Of a DNA stretch of 64,000 bases, positions 39,229-55,911 are shown piece by piece; within the stretch, counting starts at the first letter, position 1; each line of letters opens with the position of its first letter. A program made the translations under genes and the position numbers. Under the pieces are notes generated by a model, which was not told where the DNA came from, did no database searches, and was given only the letters and a program-made list of their open reading frames with translations. Origin of the DNA: Opisthocomus hoazin (lineage: Eukaryota; Chordata; Aves; Opisthocomiformes; Opisthocomidae); NCBI RefSeq assembly GCF_030867145.1, contig NC_134442.1, positions 1,317,001-1,381,000 on the forward strand, given 5' to 3'.

Positions 39229-39884
39229 AGCAAGGACACGGAGCCTGTCAGAGGGCGTTGCGGTGGCAGACAGAGCCAGCGTGGAGCGTGCTCCATCTGT
39301 GTTTCGCTGTGCTTTGTGCAGGACAGGATGGCAGTGCTTGGCTATGCTTGGTTGATTTGGCTTGCACATCCCTGCTTGCCTGCCGCGGCTGTAAGCAGAT
39401 TGGCTCTTCAGCCCCCAACCAGGTGCCTACTGCCTGTAGTAGTTCCGTTCTGCGGTGTCAGTTTCTTTGGGAAGGACCTGGTGGCAAGTGGCTGCGCAGA
39501 GCGGGGTGGCAGTGAACTTCCCAAAGAGGCTATGGTGCCACACTTGGTTTTCCCGGCTAGCTGTTAGCAGGCAGCACTGGGAGGCAGGCGCTGCTGCCTG
39601 CCACGAGGTCTGCAGAGCCTCGTCCCGCAAGCAGAGCATTCAGCGGGGGTCTGCTGGGGGTGTCCGAGCCCAGCTTCTGCCTCCCCTCCTGCTCGGAACC
39701 CTCCATGTTGCCCGCCCCCCCCTAGAATCCACCGTGCCCAGCACCCGGAACCAGCCACTCTGTGACATCAGCCACGGGGCCAAGGGTTCCCTGGGCAGCG
39801 GGACTGCTGCAGGCACTACGTCGGCTGCTGCACTGCTGGCCACCAGCTCTCGCTTCTTGCAGCTGCCACGTGCCGCTGGCAGCC
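39229..39884. other. Upstream region of acrosin copy 1
   Basis: 656 bp of GC-rich sequence between S and the acrosin start codon. It must hold the 5' UTR and probably the core promoter. No TATA box stands out; a CRE-like octamer lies at 39763-39770. A C-tract is present at about 39714-39722. Confidence 0.6.
39763..39770 (+). promoter_or_regulatory. CRE-like octamer tgacatca upstream of acrosin copy 1
   Basis: One base away from the palindromic cAMP-response element, 115 bp before the ATG. Many genes expressed after meiosis in male germ cells use a CRE bound by CREM close to the start site. Assignment to acrosin is inference from position and from that knowledge. Confidence 0.35.
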
Positions 39885-42369
<2,485 letters not shown>

Positions 42370-42512
42370 GGAGCAGGATCAACAGGAACCAGCGCAGGCT
42401 GCACTGGACCATGATCATTTCCTTCTGGGGCAATGCCTGCTGCTCCAAAGGCAGCCTCAGCATCAAAGGCCTGCTCTGTGCTGCCCGCTCTCCTCCCTGT
42501 GGAGGATGAAGC

Positions 42513-42518
42513 ATTAAA
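42513..42518 (+). terminator. attaaa poly(A) signal of acrosin copy 1
   Basis: Common AATAAA variant 144 bp after the stop codon, giving a 3' UTR of roughly 160 to 170 bases. It lies just before the probable LTR. Confidence 0.6.
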
Positions 42519-42530
42519 GGACTGGGGACA

Positions 42531-42901
42531 TGTGAGCAATCCAGCATTTCTCTAGAAGGCCATGAAGCCTTAGCCTAAGGCCGCAGAGCCTTAGCATAAG
42601 GCCGCAAGGGCATCCAGAGGACAAACTGCGGTTGGAATGAGGAAGTAAGAATGCAGAGACAAACAACTCCCAGATGCCGAAGAGGAACTTGCCGCCTGCA
42701 AGAAGGCCACGAGCACTGCGCGTGAGCTAGTGATGCACACCAATCATAATCGAGTTACTATGTGAGTTAAATTGATTATCACCAATGGGGAATCGCCGCA
42801 TATGTAGTGGGGAATATAAAAGTGAGCTATCTGAGGCTAATAAACGGCTTGTACGTGATCACATTGATCATCGTGTCGAGTCCGGTTCTTCCTCCGCAAC
42901 A
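42531..42901 (+). mobile_element. Probable solo LTR of an endogenous retrovirus (B1)
   Basis: Non-coding block with LTR layout. The left end begins tgtgagc and the right end is cgcaaca. A tataaa lies at 42815-42820 and an aataaa only 24 bp later at 42839-42844, followed by about 57 bp of U5-like sequence. TATA and poly(A) signals this close together recall alpharetrovirus-type LTRs. A 21-22 bp block, agccttagc(c/a)taaggccg, is tandemly repeated at about 42567-42608. No internal viral genes and no clear target-site duplication were seen, so the left boundary is provisional. Confidence 0.55.
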
Positions 42902-43303
42902 CTTCCCAGTGCACACAAATGCTGAAGCTGACTTAGTTCTTGGAATAAAGTTGCCAGGTTTCACAGTTAACCGTGCCTGAGTCCAATTCACTCTCGTGCG
43001 CAAGGCAAGGATTTCCACGCCCGGCAAAATGGGGCTGCAGGCAGTCAAGGAGGGCACAAAGGGCAAGAGTCGCTCAGCAGGGCTGACACCATGGCTGGTC
43101 AGACAGGAGCGTGCTCAGAGCCACCATGGCATGAAGAAGACTGGCACATTGAGGCTAGAAAGAGGATGCAAAATAATGATGTGACATGCAGACAACTCTG
43201 GGGATGATGATTAGGACCTGGTTGAAGCCTTTGCTAAATGGAAAGATGAAAGAAAGCTGGCAGGAGTTACAGTGCCATGAGGAAGAGCCAGATGTCACCA
43301 GAA
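42902..43303. other. Unidentified B-unit 3' flank, part 1
   Basis: No gene recognised. A second aataaa at 42944-42949 is followed by gagtccaattcactctcgtg, which loosely resembles the U5-like end of the neighbouring LTR. It may be a fragment of another LTR. Confidence 0.4.
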
Positions 43304-43399
43304 GTTAAGGGGGAATGGTGTGAGAGGTGGCCAGACTTCAGCAATATCTGAAGGAAGAGCCGGGGTCATTCTGGGGAGAGGACTCTGGCAGGGACAGCT
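43304..43399 (-). repeat. 96-bp inverted copy of part of segment S (B1)
   Basis: The reverse complement aligns without gaps to S positions 4439-4534 with 7 mismatches (about 93% identity). The nearest direct partner is 44193-44288 in the next S, about 0.8 kb away. Confidence 0.9.
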
Positions 43400-43692
43400 G
43401 TAGCCAGGAAACCACTGCAGTAATGCCACGCAAGGCCAAGATGACCTAGCTAACAGCCCCTGAAAGACCCAATCTGTTCCCAGATGTGACAGACCTGGGA
43501 GCAAGGGGGACTAGTAGGCGGGGCTAGGTCCCTTGATTGGGAGGAGACAAGGGCAGAGAAAGTGAGGAGCCAAGGAAGTCGAGGGGGATGAATAAGTGTG
43601 GAAAATGGAGAGCAGGGGGGCTCAAGAAGCTCGTCCTTGAGCATAAGCAAAGTGCCGGTTGCTTAGCTTGTTTGGCTGAACCCTGTCCCTAC
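43400..43692. other. Unidentified B-unit 3' flank, part 2
   Basis: Purine-rich sequence ending at the tccccacag boundary of the next S. No gene or known element recognised. Confidence 0.4.
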
Positions 43693-44563
43693 TCCCCACA
43701 GCCTGTCCGACCTTCTTCTTGAGAGCCATTCCACATCCTTTTCTGTGTGGCCCCGCTCTGTACCTGCTAGAGGGGTGGGTCTAGCGGCCTGGCTGCTGGC
43801 GATGGCAGAAGGGAACACAGGTCATAGGGACCCCGCAGTTGGAAAGACCGAGTGTCTCGCGCCAGCTCCTGGTGGGAGCGCTGTGTGCGTGCGCAGTGCA
43901 CTAGCGAACCTGAAGCTGGCCTGGCTCTCGAGCAAGAGGACAGAGACCTTTTCAGTCCCGTGGGTGGCATGTGGCTGCAGCCTACCTGACTGATCAGCCC
44001 CAGCATTCACAGACCTTACAAGAGGACCAGGCCTGCCAACCACCGGCCACATCTCCACCTGCTGGAGTCAGGAAGGACTTGGAGGTGCTTGACCACGCAT
44101 ACCCCGAGCTGCTTCCCACCTAGGCACGTCCCCTCTGCACTACCTGTTTGGGGGCTGTGGTGATTAGGGACAGGGCTCAGCCAAACAAGCAAAGCTGTCT
44201 CTGCCAGAGTGCTCTCCCCAGAATGACCCCAGCTCTTCCTTCACATATTGCTGAAGTGTGCCCACCTCTCACACCATTCCCTCTTAACCACCTGCAAAAA
44301 TCTGCTGCTGGCATCACAGAGTATCCACAGAAGACAAGTGACGTTCTCCAAGGCCACCTTCTGCCTGCTCTAAGCAGATATCGGGCACCACCTTCAGGTC
44401 AATTTTTGAAAACCAAAGCAGCGTGGAGTGCGGTTTGTTTGGGGACGTCTTCTAGTGCCTATGAAGCCATGCTGCTTCCAATTGCACGTCTGTGGCCACG
44501 CATAGCAGGCAGTGCGACTGCCCGCACCAGTGTTGGCCCAGAAGAGCAATGTAGCTGGTAGAC
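43693..44563. repeat. Shared segment S, copy 7
   Basis: B unit on both sides; marker base is C (B-type). Confidence 0.9.
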
Positions 44564-45219
44564 AGCAAGGACACGGAGCCTGTCAGAGGGCGTTGCGGTG
44601 GCAGACAGAGCCAGCGTGGAGCGTGCTCCATCTGTGTTTCGCTGTGCTTTGTGCAGGACAGGATGGCAGTGCTTGGCTATGCTTGGTTGATTTGGCTTGC
44701 ACATCCCTGCTTGCCTGCCGCGGCTGTAAGCAGATTGGCTCTTCAGCCCCCAACCAGGTGCCTACTGCCTGTAGTAGTTCCGTTCTGCGGTGTCAGTTTC
44801 TTTGGGAAGGACCTGGTGGCAAGTGGCTGCGCAGAGCGGGGTGGCAGTGAACTTCCCAAAGAGGCTATGGTGCCACACTTGGTTTTCCCGGCTAGCTGTT
44901 AGCAGGCAGCACTGGGAGGCAGGCGCTGCTGCCTGCCACGAGGTCTGCAGAGCCTCGTCCCGCAAGCAGAGCATTCAGCGGGGGTCTGCTGGGGGTGTCC
45001 GAGCCCAGCTTCTGCCTCCCCTCCTGCTCGGAACCCTCCATGTTGCCCGCCCCCCCCTAGAATCCACCGTGCCCAGCACCCGGAACCAGCCGCTCTGTGA
45101 CATCAGCCACGGGGCCAAGGGTTCCCTGGGCAGCGGGACTGCTGCAGGCACTACGTCGGCTGCTGCACTGCTGGCCACCAGCTCTCGCTTCTTGCAGCTG
45201 CCACGTGCCGCTGGCAGCC
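44564..45219. other. Upstream region of acrosin copy 2
   Basis: Nearly identical to the copy 1 region; one change just before the CRE-like site (cagccgctctg for cagccactctg). Confidence 0.6.
45098..45105 (+). promoter_or_regulatory. CRE-like octamer upstream of acrosin copy 2
   Basis: Same tgacatca and same distance to the ATG as in copy 1. Confidence 0.35.
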
Positions 45220-47704
<2,485 letters not shown>

Positions 47705-47847
47705 GGAGCAGGATCAACAGGAACCAGCGCAGGCTGCACTGGACCATGATCATTTCCTTCTGGGGCAATGCCTGCTGCTCCAAAGGCAGCCTCGGCATCA
47801 AAGGCCTGCTCTGTGCTGCCCGCTCTCCTCCCTGTGGAGGATGAAGC

Positions 47848-47853
47848 ATTAAA
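47848..47853 (+). terminator. attaaa poly(A) signal of acrosin copy 2
   Basis: Same position relative to the stop codon as in copy 1. Confidence 0.6.
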
Positions 47854-47865
47854 GGACTGGGGACA

Positions 47866-48236
47866 TGTGAGCAATCCAGCATTTCTCTAGAAGGCCATGA
47901 AGCCTTAGCCTAAGGCCGCAGAGCCTTAGCATAAGGCCGCAAGGGCATCCAGAGGACAAACTGCGGTTGGAATGAGGAAGTAAGAATGCAGAGACAAACA
48001 ACTCCCAGATGCCGAAGAGGAACTTGCCGCCTGCAAGAAGGCCACGAGCACTGCGCGTGAGCTAGTGATGCACACCAATCATAATCGAGTTACTATGTGA
48101 GTTAAATTGATTATCACCAATGGGGAATCGCCGCGTATGTAGTGGGGAATATAAAAGTGAGCTATCTGAGGCTAATAAACGGCTTGTACGTGATCACATT
48201 GATCATCGTGTCGAGTCCGGTTCTTCCTCCGCAACA
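47866..48236 (+). mobile_element. Probable solo LTR (B2)
   Basis: Duplicate of the LTR in B1. The TATA and poly(A) motifs are kept; one difference is cgccgcgtatg near 48130 (cgccgcatatg in B1). Confidence 0.55.
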
Positions 48237-49027
48237 CTTCCCAGTGCACACAAATGCTGAAGCTGACTTAGTTCTTGGAATAAAGTTGCCAGGTTTCACA
48301 GTTAACCGTGCCTGAGTCCAATTCACTCTCGTGCGCAAGGCAAGCATTTCCACGCCCGGCAAAATGGGGCTGCAGGCAGTCAAGGAGGGCACAAAGGGCA
48401 AGAGTCGCTCAGCAGGGCTGACACCATGGCTGGTCAGACAGGAGCGTGCTCAGAGCCACCATGGCATGAAGAAGACTGGCACATTGAGGCTAGCAAGAGG
48501 ATGCAAAATAATGATGTGACATGCAGACAACTCTGGGGATGATGATTAGGACCTGGTTGAAGCCTTTGCTAAATGGAAAGATGAAAGAAAGCTGGCAGGA
48601 GTTACAGTGCCATGAGGAAGAGCCAGATGTCACCAGAAGTTAAGGGGGAATGGTGTGAGAGGTGGCCAGACTTCAGCAATATCTGAAGGAAGAGCCGGGG
48701 TCATTCTGGGGAGAGGACTCTGGCAGGGACAGCTGTAGCCAGGAAACCACTGCAGTAATGCCACGCAAGGCCAAGATGACCTAGCTAACAGCCCCTGAAA
48801 GACCCAATCTGTTCCCAGATGTGACAGACCTGGGAGCAAGGGGGACTAGTAGGCGGGGCTAGGTCCCTTGATTGGGAGGAGACAAGGGCAGAGAAAGTGA
48901 GGAGCCAAGGAAGTCGAGGGGGATGAATAAGTGTGGAAAATGGAGAGAAGGGGGGCTCAAGAAGCTCGTCCTTGAGCATAAGCAAAGTGCCGGTTGGTTT
49001 GCTTGTTTGGCTGAACCCTGTCCCTAC
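48237..49027. other. Unidentified B2 3' flank
   Basis: Same content as in B1, with small differences such as gagagaagggggg for gagagcagggggg. Contains the inverted S fragment listed separately. Confidence 0.4.
48639..48734 (-). repeat. 96-bp inverted copy of part of segment S (B2)
   Basis: Duplicate of the B1 inverted fragment. Its partner in the next S (copy 8) lies at 49528-49623. Confidence 0.9.
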
Positions 49028-49898
49028 TCCCCACAGCCTGTCCGACCTTCTTCTTGAGAGCCATTCCACATCCTTTTCTGTGTGGCCCCGCTCTGTACCT
49101 GCTAGAGGGGTGGGTCTAGCGGCCTGGCTGCTGGCGATGGCAGAAGGGAACACAGGTCATAGGGACCCCGCAGTTGGAAAGACCGAGTGTCTCGCGCCAG
49201 CTCCTGGTGGGAGCGCTGTGTGCGTGCGCAGTGCACTAGCGAACCTGAAGCTGGCCTAGCTCTCGAGCAAGAGGACAGAGACCTTTTCAGTCCCGTGGGT
49301 GGCATGTGGCTGCAGCCTACCTGACTGATCAGCCCCAGCATTCACAGACCTTACAAGAGGACCAGGCCTGCCAACCACCGGCCACATCTCCACCTGCTGG
49401 AGTCAGGAAGGACTTGGAGGTGCTTGACCACGCATACCCCGAGCTGCTTCCCACCTAGGCACGTCCCCTCTGCACTACCTGTTTGGGGGCTGTGGTGATT
49501 AGGGACAGGGCTCAGCCAAACAAGCAAAGCTGTCTCTGCCAGAGTGCTCTCCCCAGAATGACCCCAGCTCTTCCTTCACATATTGCTGAAGTGTGCCCAC
49601 CTCTCACACCATTCCCTCTTAACCACCTGCAAAAATCTGCTGCTGGCATCACAGAGTATCCACAGAAGACAAGTGACGTTCTCCAAGGCCACCTTCTGCC
49701 TGCTCTAAGCAGATATCGAGCACCACCTTCAGGTCAATTTTTGAAAACCAAAGCAGCGTGGAGTGCGGTTTGTTTGGGGACGTCTTCTAGTGCCTATGAA
49801 GCCATGCTGCTTCCAATTGCACGTCTGTGGCCACGCATAGCAGGCAGTGCGACTGCCCGCACCAGTGTTGGCCCAGAAGAGCAATGTAGCTGGTAGAC
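49028..49898. repeat. Shared segment S, copy 8
   Basis: B unit on the left, A tail on the right; marker base is C (B-type). The switch from B to A therefore lies right of that base. Private agatatcgagc near 49714. Confidence 0.9.
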
Positions 49899-51346
49899 CC
49901 TCAGTCTCAGCCTGCCATCTGGTTCACCTCCGTTTCTGTCTTGTCTCCTGTCTCTCAGTGCTCTTCCCTCTGCCAGGCACTCTTCCCAGTCACTCCATCA
50001 CCTGCCAGTGCCTTTCGCTGTTCTTGTGTTTCGATGGCAGGTGGTACCTTGAAAGCACTGTCCCAGCCATGGGACCTGCACCTATTTCTCTCCTTTCGCC
50101 TCTTTGTGCTCTGGCTGCGTGACACTTTCTTTGACCTCAGAGGCCCTTTGTGCCTGGCTCTCTCCTGCTGCTAAAGCCTGTTCCTGCAAGAGAAGAGGCA
50201 ATTAGTTGGTGTCTCCTCCCTGCTATCTCACCTGCATCTCCCTGGCCTGGGCAGCTGGTGGGAACTGTCACCATCAGCCCCAGCTGTCCTAGAAGTCCTC
50301 TCCTGGCTCTGGGTGTGCTTGGCATCGAACGTGGTTCCTGAAGGAGAAGAGCAAAACTCCAAGTAACTCCTGGGCACCAACCTGCTGGGAGAGCTCATTT
50401 GAAGGCAGGTTGGCAGCAAGCCCCAAGGCTGCTCCAGGGGTGCTCCCTGTCCCGAGCTCAGCCACAGGTCCCACACCCGGCTCTCTTGTTACCAAGAGGG
50501 ATTTGCTTGCATTTTCCTTTTCTTGTAATTCGTGCGTGGGTGCTGGGAAAAGAGGCAGCAGAAGGACGCACTGGCTAAAACCCCCTCTTACTGCCAGCCA
50601 TAAAGGTGCCTCTCACCTGGGAGCACGAGAAGGACCCCGTGTTACCACTCTCCATTCCTTACAGGCAGTCTGAAGACTATTCACATATTCATTTTCATAC
50701 ACCACCAAAGTTTTAGCCTCATGTCCCAGCAGTTTGTTTAGAAAAACGTACAATTTAAAAACGTTTTAGAATATCAAGACACCATCTGAAGTCTCCAGCG
50801 ATGTCTGAAATGTTTTGAGTTGGCTTTGTCCTGTTTCCTTAGATGCTGAAATATAAGTTAGAACAGCACCACACTCGATCACTTCTCTTTTTTTCACATG
50901 TCACACAGTGGAATAGAGATGAGAGATCTCCCAGGGAAGTGACAAAAAAGCGGGCCCTGAGCTGGAAGCCACGTGTAGCTGTGTCAGCATGGCACTGTGC
51001 TCAGAGCTAAAATCAGTACAATACATAGGCAACCAAGCAGCTCTTTCTGCAAGGTACAATTCCATGTCATACTGACAGAAGTAGATCGTGAGAGTGCCTT
51101 GCAATTCTTAAAATGCACAATATTGCATGGCATAGACATGTCTGTTGTCTTTGCCTGCAGCAGAAGGCTGGAGTGGAAGGAAGACACAGAGAAGACTCCT
51201 CGCAGAGTCAACATGGAATGAGTAAGAAGAGGGGAAAAAAAGTCCCAGAAGCAAAGGTCAAACACATCACCAAGGCATTAAGCTTATTAGCTTGCGGTGC
51301 GGTACAGACTGCTTGTTTTCTTTAATAACACTTGATTTTGATTGTG
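49899..51346. repeat. Unit-A tail, copy 6
   Basis: Markers C, T, T at the three sites where copies 1-4 have T, C, G; shared with the A7 tail. Private acagagaagactcctc near 51187. Confidence 0.7.
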
Positions 51347-52353
51347 ATAAACCACAATACAAACCAAAACACCATACAGCAGTCAATGCAATAAAAAATA
51401 CAGTACGTACAATAAACGCAACGCCAGGCCCTGCAATACATACCATGCAACTCAACACATACGATACGTACAATACAACACATGCATTGCAATAATGCCG
51501 TAGCATGACATACAACACAATATAGGATACAACACTAGCACCACAACACAACACGCACAGCACATACAATAGAAAATACAACACACGCATCACATACAAC
51601 ACATGCTACAGCATACACTGTGTACTGCATACAGTCAAATGCATACAGTACTAAAGACAATACAAACCAAAATACAATGCCTACAACACAAACACAGGAT
51701 ATAGACAAGGCAATCTACGCCACACCATACAACACCGTATCATCCAATACCATACAACACACAGTAGGCACCACACGATAAACAATACAATACCGACACA
51801 GCATGCAGTACATACAATGCCTGCATACAGTACAGTGCATACCCTAACCTTCATCAAATAGAATACAATAGATACAGTGCAGAACATAAAATACAATACA
51901 CCATATACCATACGTGACAGACAATGCAATGCATACTAGACAATACAAATCCCAGTAGTCGAGAAAATACAGTACAAGAAACACCATTCCATATATTCTG
52001 TACAAAATAATACATAAAATACCTACAATAAAATCAATGCCTTACTGTACAATACATTAAAGAGAACACGTAAAATACATTATGACACATAAAATACATA
52101 AAATGCAATACAAAATGCAGTGTAACATTATACCATACAATACCATACCATACAATAGATAACATACAGTACAATATAATACAAACTACAATACAAAGAA
52201 TACAATAAAAACCAGCAGACCATACCATAGAATACAATAAACCCCATACTGTATATACCATACAGCACATGCAATACTTACGAAAAATAAATACCATGCC
52301 ATGCAATAGAATACATACAGAAAATGCCATACCATAAAATAAAGCGCAAAATT
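51347..52353. repeat. G-poor ATACA-type minisatellite, A6
   Basis: Private acactagcac near 51532. One stop created in the minus-strand shadow frame shows that those frames are not maintained. Confidence 0.92.
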
Positions 52354-52926
52354 CACTCAGCCTTCTCTCCCTAGACTCAGCTTTGTGCCTGTGGATGGAG
52401 GCTGCCCATGCTTCACAGACTCCCATGCCCCATGGGCCAAGTGCCCACCCCTCCTCTGCCACTCCTTGGTACGCTTCATGCTTCACACTTCTGATCTTCA
52501 GAGCACTGCACCAATATTAACTAATCTTCTCTCAAATTTCTTTTACCTTCTTCCACATACGCTTCCTGTGTTGTTGCCTCATGAAGATGTCTTTGGCCTG
52601 CTCTTGTCCCTGAATTGTTATTTTTTTACTTTGAATTTGATATGTTATATAATCTGTGGGGTTGATCCCGGGGTTTGATTTATCTTGAAGATCTCAAAAT
52701 GCAATCCAGCCTTACAATCGATCTATAACAAATGAAGGACTATCTTGACATTGCAATAATAGATAAAACAGACTGTCTGAAAGAGGCTTGTGTGCAGCTT
52801 GGGTATTTGAGAGGACTAGACTGAAGAAATTCAGAACTGTCATAACATGACTGCACTAACTTTTCTGGTAATTGTCTGAACCAGTATCAACTAAATTTTG
52901 AAAAAACAAAGCATGTTGGAGGTTGA
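52354..52926. repeat. 573-bp unit-A spacer, copy 7
   Basis: Second haplotype throughout (cagccttctctc, cagctttgtg, interrupted A-run), matching copy 3. Confidence 0.8.
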
Positions 52927-55911
52927 TCATAGAATCACAGAATCACAGATGGTAGAGGTTGGAAGGGACCTCTGTGGGTCATCTAGTCCAACCCCCCTGC
53001 CCAAGCAGGGTCACCTACTATAGGCTGTAGAGGACCTTGTTCAGGCGGGTCTTGAATATATCCAAGAAGGAGACTCCACAACCTCCCTGGGCAGCCTGTT
53101 CCAGTGCTCTGTCACCCTCAGAGGGAAGAAGTTCTTCCTCATGTTCAGACGGAACTTCCTGTGCTTCAGTTTGTGCCCGTTGCCCTTTGTCCTGTCACTG
53201 GGCACTACTGAAATGAGCTTGGCCCCATCCTACTGACACCCACCCTGCAGATATTTGTAAGTATATATTAGGTGCCCTCGCAGCCTTCTCTCTTCAGGCT
53301 GAACAAGCCCAGCTCCCTTAGCCTCTCCTTATAGGAGAGATGTTCCAGTCCCCTCACCATCCTCGTAGCCCTTCGCTGGACTCTGTCCAGTAGCTCTTCA
53401 TCTTACTTGAACTGGGGAGCCCAGAACTGAACACAGTTCCAGATGGGGCCTCACCAGGGCAGTGTGAAGGGGAAGAAAATCCTCCCTCGACCTGCTGGCC
53501 ACACTCCTCCTAATGCATCCCAGGATCCCATTAGCTTTCTTGGCAGCCATGGCATACTGCTTGCTCATGGTTAACCTGTCGTTCACCAGGACAACCAGAT
53601 CCCTCTCCGCACAGCTGCTCTCCAGCAGATCCACTCCAAGCCTGTACTGATGCATGGGGTTGTTCCTCCCCAGGAGCAGGACTCTGCATTTGCCTTTGTT
53701 GAACCGCATCAGGTTCCTCTCTGCCCAACTTTCCAGCCTATCCAGGTCACGCTGAACGGCAGCACAGCCTTCTGGTGTATATACCACACCTCCCAGTTTG
53801 GTGTCATCAGCAAATATGCTGAGGGTACATTCAAACTCTTCATCCAGGTCGTTGATGAAGAAGTGAAACAAGACTGGGCCTAGTACTGACCCCTGAGGGA
53901 CACCACTAGTTACCGGTCTCCAACTAGACTCAGCGCCGCTGACTACAACCCTCTGAGTTCTGCCATTCAGACAGTTCTCAATCCACTTCACCAACCACTC
54001 ATCTAGCCCACACTTCCTGAGCTTCCCTAGGAGGATATTATGGGAGACTGTGTCGAAAGCCTTGCTGAAGTCAAGGTAGAAAACATCCACGGCTCTAACT
54101 TCATCTAGCCAGCCAGTCATGCCATCGTAGAAAGCTATCAGATTAGTCAGGCATGATTTCCCCTTGGTGAAGCCATGTTGACTACTCCTGATAACCTTCT
54201 TTTCCTCCACTTGCTTGATGATGGCCTCCAGGATAAGCTGCTCCATCACCTTTCCCGGGATGGAGGTGAGGCTGACCGGCCTGTAGTTCCCTGGGTCCTG
54301 CTTCTTGTCCTTTTAGAAGATTGGAGTGACATTGGCCTTCCTCCAGTCCTCGGGCACCTCTCCTGTCCTCCAGGACCTCTCAAAGATGATGGAGAGTGGC
54401 TCAGCAATGACATCTGCCAGCTCCCTCAGCACTTGTGGGTGCATTCCATTGGGGCCCATGGATTTGTGGGTATCCAGATTGTTTAATCGATCCCTCACAC
54501 AGTCCTCCTCAACCAAGGGAAAGTCGTCCTCTCTCTAGGTTTCTTCTCTTACCTCCAGGGCCTGGGATTCTTGAGGGCCTGCCTTGACACTGAAGACTGA
54601 AGCAAAGAAGGCATTCAGTAGCTCTGCCTTCTCTGCATCCTCTGTCACCAGGACACCCACCTCATTCAGCAGCGGCCCCACATTGTCCCTAGCCTTTCTT
54701 TTGCTGCTGATGTACTTGAAGAAGCCCTTCTTGTTGTTTTTGACATCCCTTGCCAGCTCCAATTCCAAGTGGGTCTTGGCCTTTCTCGTCACATCCCTGC
54801 ACGCTCTCACCACGTTTTTGCACTCTTCCCAAGTGGCCTGCCCCTCTTTCCACATTCCACGGACCTTTCTCTTCCACCTGATCTCCACTAGAATCTCCTT
54901 GTTCAACCATGCAGGTCTCCTTCCTCCTTTGTTATACTTCTTTCTCAGGGGGATGCACCGCTCCTGAGCGTGGAGGAAGTGACATTTAAACAGCGACCAG
55001 CACTCTTGGACCTTCCTGCCTTCGAAAGCCCTGGCCCATGCGATTCTTCCCAGTAGCTCCCTGAAGACGCCAAAGTTAGCCCTTCTGAGGTCCAAGGTTT
55101 TGATCCTGCTTATCGCCCTGCTTCCTCCATGCAGGATTCTGAACTCGACCATTCCATGGTCACTGCAGCTGAGTCTACCTCCGACCTTCACAGCCTCCAC
55201 CAGTCCCTCCTTGTTTCTTAATACAAGGTCCAGCAGAGTGCCTTTCCTTGTGGGTTCCTTCACCACTTGCGTTAGAAAGTTATCGTCGATGCTCTGTAGG
55301 AACCGCCTGGATTGTGCCTGCCTAGCTGTATGGTCTTCCCAGCTGATGTCAGGGTGGTTGAAGTCCCCATGAGAACCAGGGCCTGTGATTTTGAGGCTGC
55401 TTGTAGCTGCCTGTAGAAAGCCTCATCAATTTCCTTCTCCTGGTCAGGTGGCACTGTAATGTCACCCGTGTGAGACTGTCCCTTAATTCTTACCCACAAG
55501 CTCTCAACTCGTTCCTCATTTGCCCCCAGGCCAACCTCAATGCATTCCAGTTGCTCCCTCACATATAGAGCAACTCCACCACCTCTCCTTGTTGGCCTGT
55601 CTTTCCTAAAGAGTCTGTAGCCATCCATGACAGCATGCCAGTCATGCGAGTTGTCCGACCACATTTCTGTGATGGCGACCAAGTCATAGCCATCCTGCTG
55701 TATAATGGCTTCCAGCTCCTCCTGTTTTTGCCCATGCTAAGTGCGTTGGTATAGACACACTTGAGCTGGGCAGCAAATCTCACCCCTGACCCTGGCACGC
55801 CAAACCTGGGCTCTTCCCTAGTGAGCTGGGTGATGTCCCCTTCCCCCTTTGAACCTCGTTTAAAGCCCTCTCAATGAGCCCCGCCAGCTCTGTTTAAAGC
55901 CCTCTCAATAA
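52927..55911 (-). mobile_element. CR1 LINE, copy 7 (inactive)
   Basis: The most divergent of the seven by eye. Its 5' end abuts the S leading to acrosin copy 3. Confidence 0.93.
53018..55798 (-). pseudogene. CR1 ORF2 remnant, copy 7
   Basis: Endonuclease frame open at 55272-55682 (ITEMWSDN, DGYRLFRKDR). The middle piece is split by a private TAG near 54535 (ctctctagg for ctctgtagg), giving 54535-55266 and 54313-54516. RT with FADD at 53398-54249. Confidence 0.9.

Larger units (their letters stand above)
49028..55911. repeat. Tandem unit A6 (6,884 bp)
   Basis: An A unit between two acrosin units; contains CR1 copy 7. Confidence 0.95.
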
